NCBI RefSeq assembly: GCF_011752525.1
Contig: NZ_VWXI01000001.1
Location: 186,001 to 250,000, forward strand
Direction: 5' to 3'
From: Pantoea sp. Cy-639
Lineage (GTDB): Bacteria > Pseudomonadota > Gammaproteobacteria > Pseudomonadales > Pseudomonadaceae
DNA length: 64,000 nt
Part shown: piece by piece, positions 25,685 through 34,347 of the stretch
Position numbering within the stretch: the first letter of the stretch is position 1
Layout: the number at the start of each line of letters is the position of its first letter
Translations under genes and position numbers: made by a program
The notes under the pieces: model-generated
Told to the model about the DNA's origin: nothing
Databases searched by the model: none
The model's input: the letters and a program-made list of their open reading frames with translations, nothing else

Positions 25685-26881
25685 TCAGTGGCTGTGTTCG
25701 GCCGAGCCTTTGCCCAGCTCGGACTTGAGGACGAAGCTGCCGGCGGCGGCGACCTGGGTACCGGCGGCAAGCCCCTCGCGGATCTCCACCTGGCCGGCGT
25801 CGCGGCGTCCCGGGGTGACCGGGCGCGCCTCGAAGCCTTCCTCGGTGCGGGCGAACACCACGGTCTGCTCCTCCCAGGTCTGCAAGGCGCTTTCTGGCAC
25901 CACCACGGCGGCGTCGAAACGCTCGACGGTGACCGCGATGTTGACGAACAGCCCTGGGCGCCAGGCGCCATTGGGGTTGGCCAGGGTCGCGCGCACGGTG
26001 GCGGCGCGGTTCTGCTCGCCGAGCAGGCTGCCGACATAGTTCACCTTGCCGTCGACCTGGGCGCCAAGGTCCGGGGCGCTGACGCTGACGTCACGGCCGC
26101 TGACCACCTTGTCCAGGTCACGCGGCGTCACGGCGAAGGTAGCCCAGACCCGGCTCAGGTCGGACAGGGTGAAGGCGTTGCTGGTCTCGTCCACCACCTC
26201 GCCGACGGTCAGGTGCTTTTCCACCACCACCGCGTCGAACGGGGCGCGCAGCTCGTAGCGGTTGCCCCGCCCGGCCGGCGCCACGGCGGCGACCTTCTGC
26301 CCGGCGTTGGCCGCGGCGATCTCGGCCTCCTGCAGGGCCTGGCGGGCCTGCAGGTAGTCTTGCTCGGCGCTGATGCGTTCCTGCCACAGCTGCTTCTCGC
26401 GGGCGAAGGTCAGGCGCGCCAGCTCGAGGCGGCGCTGGGCGGCCTGCTGCTCGCTGCGCAGCTCGGAGATCTGCTGGCTGGCGATCACCGCCAGCACCTG
26501 GCCACGCTTGACCGCCTGGCCGAGCTCGGCGTGCACTGCCTCGACCACGCCGGGGACGCGGGGCACCACATGGGCGGTGCGGTCCTCGTCGAAACGGATC
26601 TCGCCGGGGAAGCTGATGGCCGTGCCGAGGGTCTGCGGGCCGGCGGTGGCCAACTGCACGCCAGCGGCCTGGATCTGTTCGGCGGACAGGTGCAACTGAC
26701 CTTCCTGCTCTTCGTGGCCTGGTGCCTTTTCATCGGCGTGGTCATGGCCTTCTTCGCCATGGTCATCGTGCTGGGCCTGGCCGCTGGCAGCCTTGCCGAG
26801 GGTGCCGGTCCAGGCCACGCCGCCAAGGCCGAGGACGGCCAGGGCAGCGGCGAGGATCGCGAGTTTGCGAGGTGGGGTCAT
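25685..26881 (-). CDS. Metal efflux periplasmic adaptor, CzcB family
   Basis: 398 residues. An N-terminal anchor is followed by a His/Asp/Glu-rich metal-binding segment (HDDHGEEGHDHADEK, about 38-52), then the barrel-sandwich, alpha-hairpin (ELRSEQQAAQRRLELA) and beta-barrel parts typical of membrane fusion proteins. It links the CzcA-like pump to the outer membrane factor. I chose the ATG at 26881; the longer upstream frame runs through a REP element and the czcC-like gene. A REP doublet separates it from the preceding gene. Confidence 0.93.
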   Translation of the reverse strand: MTPPRKLAILAAALAVLGLGGVAWTGTLGKAASGQAQHDDHGEEGHDHADEKAPGHEEQEGQLHLSAEQIQAAGVQLATAGPQTLGTAISFPGEIRFDEDRTAHVVPRVPGVVEAVHAELGQAVKRGQVLAVIASQQISELRSEQQAAQRRLELARLTFAREKQLWQERISAEQDYLQARQALQEAEIAAANAGQKVAAVAPAGRGNRYELRAPFDAVVVEKHLTVGEVVDETSNAFTLSDLSRVWATFAVTPRDLDKVVSGRDVSVSAPDLGAQVDGKVNYVGSLLGEQNRAATVRATLANPNGAWRPGLFVNIAVTVERFDAAVVVPESALQTWEEQTVVFARTEEGFEARPVTPGRRDAGQVEIREGLAAGTQVAAAGSFVLKSELGKGSAEHSH

Positions 26882-26923
26882 GGGGATTCCTGCTGGGAAA
26901 GTCGTGGTTGCAATTCGGGCCCG

Positions 26924-26989
26924 ATCGCAGGGCAAGCCCGCGCCCACGGACACTGGGCTCGCCTCGTGGGAGCGGGCTTGCCCCGCGAT
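26924..26989. repeat. REP doublet between the C and B genes of the metal pump
   Basis: An inverse REP core (GGGCAAGCCCGCGCCCA) and a forward core (GTGGGAGCGGGCTTGCCCC) flank a short spacer. It lies inside the operon between the outer membrane factor and the adaptor and could change mRNA stability or the ratio of the subunits. Confidence 0.8.
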
Positions 26990-27000
26990 TGGGGTGTGAT

Positions 27001-28203
27001 TCAAAGCTCGCCGTAGATCCGCTCCACCTGCGCCCGGGCATCGGTGGCCTGGGCCAGCGCATCCAGGTATAACCCGCGCGCCTCGATCAGCGTGCGCTGG
27101 GCGTCGAGCACCTCGAGGAAGGCGAACTTGCCCATCTCGAAGCCGCGGGTGGCGGTGTCCACCGCCTGCTGCGCCGAGGGCAGGATGGTGCGGTCGTAGG
27201 CCTGCACCTCGCCCATGGCCGTGGCCCACTGGTCCAGGGCGCTGCGGGTGTCGCTGCGCAGGCGCAGCTCGACGGCGTTGCGCAGGTCGCGGGCCTGGTC
27301 GGCGCGGCGCGCGGCGGCCAGCACATTGCCCTGGTTGCGGTCGAACAGCGGCAGCGGCATCGACAGCCCGACCACGTTGACCCGCTCGCGATCCTCGCGG
27401 CTGTACTGGCTGCCGAGGCTGACGGTGAGATTGGGGATGCGCTGGGCCTTTTCCGAGCCGAGGCTGGCCTCGCCGCGCTCGATCCGCGCGGCGGCCAGGC
27501 GCCAATCGGCGGTCTGCTCGACCTTGGCCAGCAAGGGCTCGGCACGCGGCGCCGGGCCCGGCGAAAGGCTGGCGCTGTCGAGGCGGTCGAAACCGGCCTC
27601 GGCGCTACCGGTCAAGCGTGCCAGGGACTGTCGGGCAACACTGCGTCCGCTCTGTGCCCGGCGCACCGCGGCCTGGGCCTGGGCCAGCTGGACCTGGGCA
27701 CGGGTCGCCTCCACCGGCGACGACTGGCCAGCCTTGACCCGCCCTTCCACCACCCGCAGGCCGCGTTCGGTCAGGGCCTGCGACTGCTGCGCCAGCTCCA
27801 GCGCGGTCTGCGCCCGCAGCGCGGCGTGGAACGCCTGGATCACATCGGCGCGCAGGCCATTGCGCTGGCGCTCCAGCTCCAGCCGGGCGACCGCCTGGCC
27901 GGCCTCGGCGACCTCGATGCGCGCGCCACGCTTGCCGCCGAGCTCCAGGGCCTGGCTGAGGGTGACGGTGGTGGTGCTGGTCTTGCGCCGGGTGTCCTCG
28001 ACCTCCCAGGACAGCTCGGGGTTGGGCACCAGCCCGGCCTGGCGGCGGTCGCCCTCGGCGATGCCGATCTCGCGGCCGACGGCGGCCAGCTCGGGGTTGT
28101 GCGCGAAGGCGGCGCTGAGCGCCTGGTCCAGGCTCAGGCTCTGGGCGCTGGCAGGGCCGGCCAGCAACAGGCAGAGCCAGGCGATCTTGCGGGGAATGGG
28201 CAC
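27001..28203 (-). CDS. Outer membrane efflux protein, CzcC family
   Basis: 400 residues of the TolC superfamily with a signal peptide (LCLLLAGPASAQ) and two outer-membrane-efflux repeats rich in coiled-coil residues (QAGLVPNPELSWEVEDTRR; PLPLFDRNQGNVLAAARRADQ). It is the first gene of the metal efflux operon CBA. A copper-type operator sits 84 bases upstream. Confidence 0.92.
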   Translation of the reverse strand: MPIPRKIAWLCLLLAGPASAQSLSLDQALSAAFAHNPELAAVGREIGIAEGDRRQAGLVPNPELSWEVEDTRRKTSTTTVTLSQALELGGKRGARIEVAEAGQAVARLELERQRNGLRADVIQAFHAALRAQTALELAQQSQALTERGLRVVEGRVKAGQSSPVEATRAQVQLAQAQAAVRRAQSGRSVARQSLARLTGSAEAGFDRLDSASLSPGPAPRAEPLLAKVEQTADWRLAAARIERGEASLGSEKAQRIPNLTVSLGSQYSREDRERVNVVGLSMPLPLFDRNQGNVLAAARRADQARDLRNAVELRLRSDTRSALDQWATAMGEVQAYDRTILPSAQQAVDTATRGFEMGKFAFLEVLDAQRTLIEARGLYLDALAQATDARAQVERIYGEL

Positions 28204-28286
28204 GGTCGGGAGTCCTCGTCGACAAGCGGCGGAATGCTTTGCCGTGGGACTCTAGGCAGGGGTGGTTATCGAGGCGGTGGCGACAA

Positions 28287-28304
28287 CATTACAATTCTGT
28301 AATC
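28287..28304. promoter_or_regulatory. Copper-response-type operator before the metal efflux operon
   Basis: CATTACA-ATTC-TGTAATC: the core ATTACA-N4-TGTAAT is a perfect palindrome matching the box bound by CopR/CusR/CzcR-type response regulators in Pseudomonas. It lies 84 bases upstream of the czcC-like start. The matching regulator is not in this window. Confidence 0.75.
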
Positions 28305-28378
28305 GACCGGCAGGCTACCCGGCCTGTCGCGCCGGGAACGTGGGCCCGTTGCAGGCCCATGTACTGCGCATGTCCCGC

Positions 28379-28426
28379 GCGCCGGGTGCAGGCGGGCTGA
28401 TCTCTCCAGCCTGCCCGCCCCGGCGC
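28379..28426 (-). terminator. Long imperfect hairpin after the small peptide gene
   Basis: Outer arms GCGCCGGG and CCCGGCGC and inner GC-rich arms enclose a short loop. The hairpin begins 11 bases after the stop codon of the small peptide gene. No clear T-tract follows, so it is a probable transcript end or stabilising structure for the operon. Confidence 0.45.
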
Positions 28427-28436
28427 CCGGTCCTGC

Positions 28437-28514
28437 TCAACGCAGCGGGTAGATGGACCCGCCGCGTTTCTTCTTGCGCTTAAACAGACTTAACAGTTTG
28501 CGAAGAATCTTCAT
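28437..28514 (-). CDS. Small basic peptide gene at the end of the carbamoyltransferase operon
   Basis: A 25-residue reading frame. It starts with an amphipathic basic helix (MKILRKLLSLFKRKKK), passes a Gly-Gly, and ends SIYPLR. An excellent ribosome site (AGGAG, 7 bases before the ATG) supports translation. The first 35 bases overlap the end of the SGNH gene in another frame, continuing the chain of overlaps in this operon. Possible roles are a precursor or scaffold peptide, a membrane-active peptide or a small regulator. It could also be a chance frame: the helix part is constrained by the overlapping gene. I do not recognise a family. Confidence 0.5.
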   Translation of the reverse strand: MKILRKLLSLFKRKKKRGGSIYPLR

Positions 28515-29613
28515 GCTGCTTCTCCTGGTAAAGGCCGAGTTCATCACTGAGCAGTTGGGCCAGTTGCTGGTTGCCCAGGTCGTTGAAGTGGACGCGGTCG
28601 ACGAACAGCGTCTCTTCGAACACCGGGCTGGTGGTAAGCATCGCGTTCATGTCCAGGCACGGGATGCCGTCGGCATGGGCCTGGATATGCCGCAGGAACG
28701 GCGCATGCACTTCCTTGCCGAGCACGCCGCTGAACAAGCGGTAGAAATTGTTCGGGCAGCTGTCGATGGCGTGGAACACCGCCTCCTCCTCCGCCGTCAG
28801 GCGCTCCCGGCACCAGTGCGCCAGCGGCTGCAGGACGAAGCTCAGGCTCGCCCCGCTACCGGCCAGCAGCAGGCGCCACTGCTTCAGGGCATCGGTGATC
28901 GACAGCGCGGCGCGCTCCAGGCGCGCGTCCAGCGACACGCCTTCGTCGGTGATCACCTCGTCCGCCGGGTTGTCGTAGAACAGCGCCTGCTTCCAGCGCT
29001 GCAGCAGCGACTCGCCGCCCTTGGCGCCGAAGGTGTTCTTCTTGCGCTTCATGTCCTCGTTGAACTTGTTCATGTAGTGCTGGAACTCGAACGAGTAGTA
29101 ATAGCGGCCATGCTCGCTGGCGAAGGCGTCGGGGATGCCCTCCAGCGCCAGGGTATTGATGCCGCTGAGCACCACCACATGGCCGATCTGGCCCAGGCGT
29201 TTCTGGTGCATCAGGTACATCAGCAACTCCTGGGTGGAGTTGTAGCCGCGCCCGGCGAAATTCAGCCACACCTCGCCGGTGATCGCGCTCAGGTAGGACG
29301 CCACCGTCGCCCCGTCGCGGGTCGAGCCCACGCCCAGTGCCGTGGAACCGCCCACCAGCAGGTTGACCTTGCCACCCTCGGGGCGCTCGGCCACCGAGTA
29401 GCGCCGTCCGTCCAGCTCGGTGTAGCGAAAGCCCAGGGCATCGGTGTTGATGGTCGGCGAACGGAACAGCTTCTCGTGGAAGTACATGGTGTACGGCACC
29501 CAGCGCGCGCCGATGTGCATGAAGCGGTCGTAGTCGCGGATCTGCGGTGTCCAGCGGTACACCTCCTGCACCGCCTCGTGGTGGCTCAGCAGCGGTTTTT
29601 CAGTCGAGGGCAT
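28480..29613 (-). CDS. SGNH/GDSL hydrolase-like protein
   Basis: 377 residues with all SGNH blocks: Ser in LLVGGSTALGVGS, Gly in FAGRGYNSTQE, Asn in VVVLSGINTLAL, and the Asp/His pair in FVDRVHFNDLGNQQL near the C-terminus. No signal peptide, so cytoplasmic. SGNH enzymes hydrolyse or transfer acyl groups. It starts inside the last 14 bases of the carbamoyltransferase gene and is followed by an overlapping small peptide gene. Its place suggests it tailors or releases the operon product. The substrate is unknown. Confidence 0.82.
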   Translation of the reverse strand: MPSTEKPLLSHHEAVQEVYRWTPQIRDYDRFMHIGARWVPYTMYFHEKLFRSPTINTDALGFRYTELDGRRYSVAERPEGGKVNLLVGGSTALGVGSTRDGATVASYLSAITGEVWLNFAGRGYNSTQELLMYLMHQKRLGQIGHVVVLSGINTLALEGIPDAFASEHGRYYYSFEFQHYMNKFNEDMKRKKNTFGAKGGESLLQRWKQALFYDNPADEVITDEGVSLDARLERAALSITDALKQWRLLLAGSGASLSFVLQPLAHWCRERLTAEEEAVFHAIDSCPNNFYRLFSGVLGKEVHAPFLRHIQAHADGIPCLDMNAMLTTSPVFEETLFVDRVHFNDLGNQQLAQLLSDELGLYQEKQHEDSSQTVKSV

Positions 29614-31432
29614 ATTGGTTTCTCCAGTCGGCCTCTTCGTGCCAGTGCGGCTGTTCGGGTTTGCTCAGCAGGTAGTCGCCGATCACCAGGCAATCCATTT
29701 CGGTGCGCATGAAGCAGCGATAGGCATCCTCGGGGCTCTCGACGATGGGCTCGCCGCGCACGTTGAACGAGGTGTTGATCAGCACCGGGCAACCGGTGTG
29801 GGCGGCGAACCCGGCCAGCAGCTCGCGGAACCTCGGGTTGTGGCGGCCATCGACGGTCTGCACCCGCGCCGAACAGTCGACATGGGTCACCGCCGGGATC
29901 TGCGAGCGGGTCAGCTGGAGCTTCTCGATGCCGCTGTAGCCCCGCTCGTCCAGGCCCTGCAGGCGCTTGTCCGGGTGTACCGGGGCGACGATCAGCATGT
30001 ACGGCGACGGTGTGTCCAGCTCGAACCACTGCCCGGCCTGCTCGGCCAGCACCGCCGGGGCGAACGGACGGAACGACTCGCGGTTCTTGATCTTCAGGTT
30101 CATCACGCTCTGCATCGAGGCCGAACGCGGGTTGCCGAGGATCGAGCGCGCGCCCAGCGAACGCGGGCCGAACTCCATGCGCCCCTGGAACCAGCCGACC
30201 ACCTTGTCGTCCGCCAGTTGCCGCACGGTGGACTCGATCAGCGCGGCCGGCTCGAGTTTCTGGTAGTGCGCACCGAGACGTTGCAGGGTCTGCTCGATCT
30301 GCGTGTTGTCGTAGGCATTGCCCAGGTAGGCGCCCTGCATCGCATCGTGCTGACCGTCGACCGTGCGCAGGGCGTCGGCCGTCTGGTAGTGGCAATGCAG
30401 CGCCGCCCCGAGCGAGCCTCCGGAATCGCCCGAGGCAGGCTGCACGAATATCCCCTTGAACAGCCCGGAGCGCAGGAGCTTGCCGTTGGCCACGCAGTTC
30501 AGCGCCACGCCGCCGGCCAGGCACAGGTACTCGGCGTTGGTCTGGGCCTTGATACGCTGGGCCAGGGCGAGCATGACCCGTTCGGTGACCACCTGGATCG
30601 ATGCAGCCAGGTCCATCTCGCGCTGGCCGATACGACTTTCCGGCTCCCGCGCCGGCGCGCCGAACAGGCGTTCGAAGGCATCGCTGATCATCCGCTCGCC
30701 GACTTCGTAGTCGAAATACTGGCGCTCGAGGGTGAAGCTGCCGTCCTCGTTCAGGGTAATCAGCTTGTCGAGGATGGTGTCGACGTAGCGCGGCTCGCCA
30801 TAGGGTGCCAGGCCCATCAGCTTGTACTCGCCCGAATCGACCTTGAACCCGCAGTAATAGGTGAACGCCGAATACAACAGGCCCAGCGAATGCGGGAAAC
30901 GCACCTCGAACAGCGGCTTCAGGCTGGCGCCCTGGCCATGCCAGGCGGTGGTGGTGGCCCATTCGCCGACCCCGTCGACGCAGAGTACCGCCGCCTCCGG
31001 GTAGGGCGAGGGGTAGAACGCCGACGCGGCGTGGCTCAGGTGATGCTGGCTGACGAACAGCGGCGGCATCGGCTGGTCCGGGAACAGCGCGCGCAGCTCC
31101 TCGGCGATGATGCCCTTGATGTCCTTGCGCGCGGCGAACTTGGTGTATTGCTGGGCGAAGGCCAGGGCGCCACGGGGGAAGTTGCGCTTGTAGGTCGAGC
31201 AGATCCGCTCGAACTTGATCTCAGGGTCTTCGTAGTAGGCGAGCCAGGCCACGTCGCCGAGGCTGATGCCCGCCTGCGCCAGGCACTGGCGCAGGGCATG
31301 ACGAGGAAAGCCCTTGTCCTGCTTGACCCGTGAGAAGCGTTCCTCCTGCAAGGCGCAGACGATCTGCCCGTCCTTGATCAGGGTCACCGCACTGTCGTGG
31401 TAGAAGGCCGATAGCCCGAGGATGTAAGTCAT
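29600..31432 (-). CDS. O-carbamoyltransferase, NodU/CmcH family
   Basis: 610 residues, the usual length. The N-terminal Kae1-like domain shows GLSAFYHDSAVTLIKDG, metal-site histidines HHLSHAASAFYPS, VDGVGEWATTT, and DSGEYKLMGLAPYG; the ATP-binding region has LAGGVALNCVANGKLL and PASGDSGGSLGAA. The C-terminal domain has MEFGPRSLGARSIL and LINTSFN. Such enzymes move a carbamoyl group from carbamoyl phosphate to a hydroxyl on antibiotics, Nod factors or toxins. The ATG at 31432 overlaps the LysE stop (ATGA). The acceptor is unknown; the operon context suggests a small amino-acid-like product or the peptide made by the nearby NRPS. Confidence 0.93.
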   Translation of the reverse strand: MTYILGLSAFYHDSAVTLIKDGQIVCALQEERFSRVKQDKGFPRHALRQCLAQAGISLGDVAWLAYYEDPEIKFERICSTYKRNFPRGALAFAQQYTKFAARKDIKGIIAEELRALFPDQPMPPLFVSQHHLSHAASAFYPSPYPEAAVLCVDGVGEWATTTAWHGQGASLKPLFEVRFPHSLGLLYSAFTYYCGFKVDSGEYKLMGLAPYGEPRYVDTILDKLITLNEDGSFTLERQYFDYEVGERMISDAFERLFGAPAREPESRIGQREMDLAASIQVVTERVMLALAQRIKAQTNAEYLCLAGGVALNCVANGKLLRSGLFKGIFVQPASGDSGGSLGAALHCHYQTADALRTVDGQHDAMQGAYLGNAYDNTQIEQTLQRLGAHYQKLEPAALIESTVRQLADDKVVGWFQGRMEFGPRSLGARSILGNPRSASMQSVMNLKIKNRESFRPFAPAVLAEQAGQWFELDTPSPYMLIVAPVHPDKRLQGLDERGYSGIEKLQLTRSQIPAVTHVDCSARVQTVDGRHNPRFRELLAGFAAHTGCPVLINTSFNVRGEPIVESPEDAYRCFMRTEMDCLVIGDYLLSKPEQPHWHEEADWRNQYALD

Positions 31433-32040
31433 GCGAACTCCCGTGTCAGGGTCAACAGGGCAATGCCCAGGAACAGCACCGGCGGCACATAGTCGAACCA
31501 CGAACTGCGCTGGATGAACGCCCGCAGGTTGTGGGCGGCAAGGCCGACGGTCATGTTCACCACGATCCCGCCGATGTTGAACACCAGGCCGTAGATCAGG
31601 AAGTACAGCCAGGCCGGCTGGGCATCGACCGGGACGAACTGCGGCAGCAGGCTGACGAAGAACAGGCCGATCTTGGGGTTGGTGAGGTTGATCAGCATGC
31701 CCTTGCCAAAGGCGAAACCTGCCGGCGCCGGGGCCGCTTCACCGTCACTGGCCGCCGCGCTGCGCCGCGGCCAACACTGGTAGGCCAGGTACAGCAGGTA
31801 CAGGGCGCCAGCGACCTGGATGATGCGGTACAGCAGCGGCACTTCTTTGAAGATCAGCATCAGGCCGAAGGCGGCCAGCAACACGTAGAAGAACACCCCG
31901 AACTCGACCCCGGCAGCCGCCTTCAGGCCGGTGCGCACGCCATGGCGCAGCGACTGGTTCATCACGTACAGCATGGCCGGGCCCGGGGCCAGGTTGATGA
32001 TCAGCACCGCCAGCAGAAAGGAGAGAAAACCGTATGTCAT
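31429..32040 (-). CDS. LysE/RhtB-family exporter of the biosynthetic operon
   Basis: 203 residues, about six membrane spans, with the family motifs NLAPGPAMLYVMNQSLRHG and LINLTNPKIGLFFVSLLPQFV. It overlaps the diiron-protein gene and the carbamoyltransferase gene by four bases each. LysE exporters such as AmbA serve amino-acid-type antimetabolite pathways, so it probably exports the product or protects the producer. Confidence 0.92.
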   Translation of the reverse strand: MTYGFLSFLLAVLIINLAPGPAMLYVMNQSLRHGVRTGLKAAAGVEFGVFFYVLLAAFGLMLIFKEVPLLYRIIQVAGALYLLYLAYQCWPRRSAAASDGEAAPAPAGFAFGKGMLINLTNPKIGLFFVSLLPQFVPVDAQPAWLYFLIYGLVFNIGGIVVNMTVGLAAHNLRAFIQRSSWFDYVPPVLFLGIALLTLTREFA

Positions 32041-34229
32041 GAGGAACCTCGCGGATGGGTGAAGGTGTCACGCAGCTGTCGCAGATGCCGTTTCGCCTGC
32101 TGCCAGGGCGAGCGCGGCGGCGGACTCAGGGCCCGGTAGCCCAGCCAGATCCGCTGCCAGTGCCGCGCCTGCTCCTGCACGCCACCGCGCTGCAGGGCAT
32201 CGTCCAGGTGCAGGCGGATGGCCTCGATGGCCCAGGCGGTATGGCCACTGACCACGTTGTCGATGGTGTTGTGCAGGTCGGTGAACAGGGCACTGAAACC
32301 GTAGTGGCGCAGGATGTCGGCGGAGCGTCGGTACTCGCCGCCGACCCCGGACAGTTCCATCGCCAGGTTCAGCCCCAGGGTTTCCGGCTGGAAGCTTTGC
32401 GGGAACAGCGAGATCGCCAGCCAGAACACCGGCACCCGCAGGTCGTCCTCGTCGAAACAGTCCAGGCCGGCGAAGTGCGGCTCGACGAAGCTGCAGGGCT
32501 CGACCTGCATGCTGGCGAGCAACTGGCGGTAGATATTGCCGTGGTGCAGGTCGCAGTCGCCCTGCCCCAGTTCGTCGACCAGCGTGCGGTAGAGCAAGGC
32601 GCCGATAGGGCTGGTGACGCTGGCCGGGGCCACCACCTGGCGCAGCCAGGCGCCATCGATCAGGGTCAGCGGAGCCAGGGCCAGCGCATCGGCGATGATC
32701 TCCTCGCGGGTTTCCTCGGGCTCGCCGCGCAGGGGCTGGTAACTGCTCACCTGCCGCGCATGCTGGGCCTCCAGCCATTGCCCGAGGGCCGCGTGGCTGT
32801 AACGCTCGAAGGGCAGCCCATCGCGCTGCAACCGTGCACGGTGCTGGGCCAGCCAGTCCTCGACATAGGCCCTGGCCGCCGGTAATGCATCGGGGGCCTG
32901 GTCGATCTGCAGGAACAAGGGATACAGCGCCTGCAGGGGCCAGCCGGCGTATTTGTCCAGCGCTTGCTGCCTGGCCTGGGCCAGTGCCGCCTGGCACAGG
33001 TCGCGCTCGCCGCCACTGGGCAGCGGCCGCGGCTCAGGCTGCACGACCTGGCTGCGCGCAGGGTCCAGGGTGGCGATCCAGCGCTCGACCACACGGATGT
33101 CCTGTGCCGAGAACACCCCGAACATGCGCCCTTCAGGCTTGCCGATCAGGTTCAGCAGTGCGCTGCGCGCCGGCTCGCCTGGCCGCACGTAGCGCGAATC
33201 GGCCAGCGCCGCCAGCGTCGCGTGGGGGCAGAAGCGCTCCGGGCTCAGCCAGTGGTCGATGGGCTCGCCCCCCAGTTGTCCGCGCCGGTGGTAGCCGCAA
33301 CCGTGATGGCCAAGCCGCTCGATCAGGGTCAGCATCGCCGCGTGCTCGTCGAAGCGCTGCGCGTCACCCAGCTCCGTGGCCAGGCGCCGTTGCTCGGCGG
33401 CCAGCAACGCCAGCGCACAGGCATGCCCTTGCAGCACCTCGTCCTGGGCCCCCTCCGGTGCCTCTCGCAAGTAGGCCTCCAGTGCCGCGCAGGCCAAGGG
33501 GCGATAAAGGCTGGGGGCGGCCAGGCCGAACAGCGGCGTGTCGCCATCGCGCAGCAGGTTGAGGTGGTCGAGGTAGTCGCACAAGGCCAGGTTCACCCCC
33601 AGCGTGCGAGCCTGGAAGGCTTGCGGGAAGCAGGCCAGGGACAGCAGGAACACCGGCAGCTCGAAGGCGGCTTCGGCAATCTCCGGGGCGTCGCTGAAAC
33701 GCTGGCTGAAGACCTCGCCCAACGCCACCCCGGCACGCAACGCAGCCTGCTCGAAGGCACGGCTCTGGCTGCGTTCGGGGAAACCATCGCCGACCATGCG
33801 CATGTGGATCTGCAACAGCAGGCCGGCGTCTGGCCGCCAGGCATGGGCGATCGAGGTGACGCCGTCGAGCCAGCCGCCCATCACTTTGAACAGCGGGGCG
33901 TGCTGAAAGTAGAAATGACGTAGGCGCTCAGGCTGCGCGACCAGCAAGGGCATGAGCTCACGCACTTGCCCATGCAAGCTCTGCGAGGCCGGGTCGCGGC
34001 CTTGCAGCACGGCGCTCAGCGTCTGTGCCGGGCCTGCATCGTACGGTGCCTGGAAGCGCTGCTGCAGGCGCAGCCAGACCAGCTCCAGCAAACCGTGTCG
34101 CTCTTCCTGGTTGACCAGTCTGAAGAACCATTGCCGCGTATTGAGCTGCACCTGTTGCAAGGCTTTCGGCGCAATCGGCAGAAAGCTGGGCGCAGCAAAC
34201 GTCGGCACACCCTGTGCCCTGTTGGCCAT
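32037..34229 (-). CDS. Double heme-oxygenase-like diiron protein
   Basis: 730 residues from the ATG at 34229, which has a good ribosome site (AAGGGGGTGG); a longer frame reaches 34340 without such support. The C-terminal half holds the heme-oxygenase-like diiron pattern: Glu and His in VDELGQGDCDLHH, Glu in LGLNLAMELSG, and His/Asp/His in LHNTIDNVVSGH. The N-terminal half is a diverged second copy (compare FELPVFLLSLACFPQAF with LRVPVFWLAISLFPQSF) lacking these ligands. Relatives (SznF, UndA, CADD, BesC) carry out N-oxygenation, decarboxylation or C-C cleavage. It opens the operon leading to LysE, carbamoyltransferase and SGNH. Confidence 0.85.
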   Translation of the reverse strand: MANRAQGVPTFAAPSFLPIAPKALQQVQLNTRQWFFRLVNQEERHGLLELVWLRLQQRFQAPYDAGPAQTLSAVLQGRDPASQSLHGQVRELMPLLVAQPERLRHFYFQHAPLFKVMGGWLDGVTSIAHAWRPDAGLLLQIHMRMVGDGFPERSQSRAFEQAALRAGVALGEVFSQRFSDAPEIAEAAFELPVFLLSLACFPQAFQARTLGVNLALCDYLDHLNLLRDGDTPLFGLAAPSLYRPLACAALEAYLREAPEGAQDEVLQGHACALALLAAEQRRLATELGDAQRFDEHAAMLTLIERLGHHGCGYHRRGQLGGEPIDHWLSPERFCPHATLAALADSRYVRPGEPARSALLNLIGKPEGRMFGVFSAQDIRVVERWIATLDPARSQVVQPEPRPLPSGGERDLCQAALAQARQQALDKYAGWPLQALYPLFLQIDQAPDALPAARAYVEDWLAQHRARLQRDGLPFERYSHAALGQWLEAQHARQVSSYQPLRGEPEETREEIIADALALAPLTLIDGAWLRQVVAPASVTSPIGALLYRTLVDELGQGDCDLHHGNIYRQLLASMQVEPCSFVEPHFAGLDCFDEDDLRVPVFWLAISLFPQSFQPETLGLNLAMELSGVGGEYRRSADILRHYGFSALFTDLHNTIDNVVSGHTAWAIEAIRLHLDDALQRGGVQEQARHWQRIWLGYRALSPPPRSPWQQAKRHLRQLRDTFTHPRGSS

Positions 34230-34347
34230 GATGGCCACCCCCTTGATGACTGCCTGCAGACAGCCCTCACCCGGGCGAGCCATGGACCACCGCACGAAGG
34301 TATTCGTGTAGGCAGCCACCCGCCTGGGTGAAGGGTGCATCGTCCTT

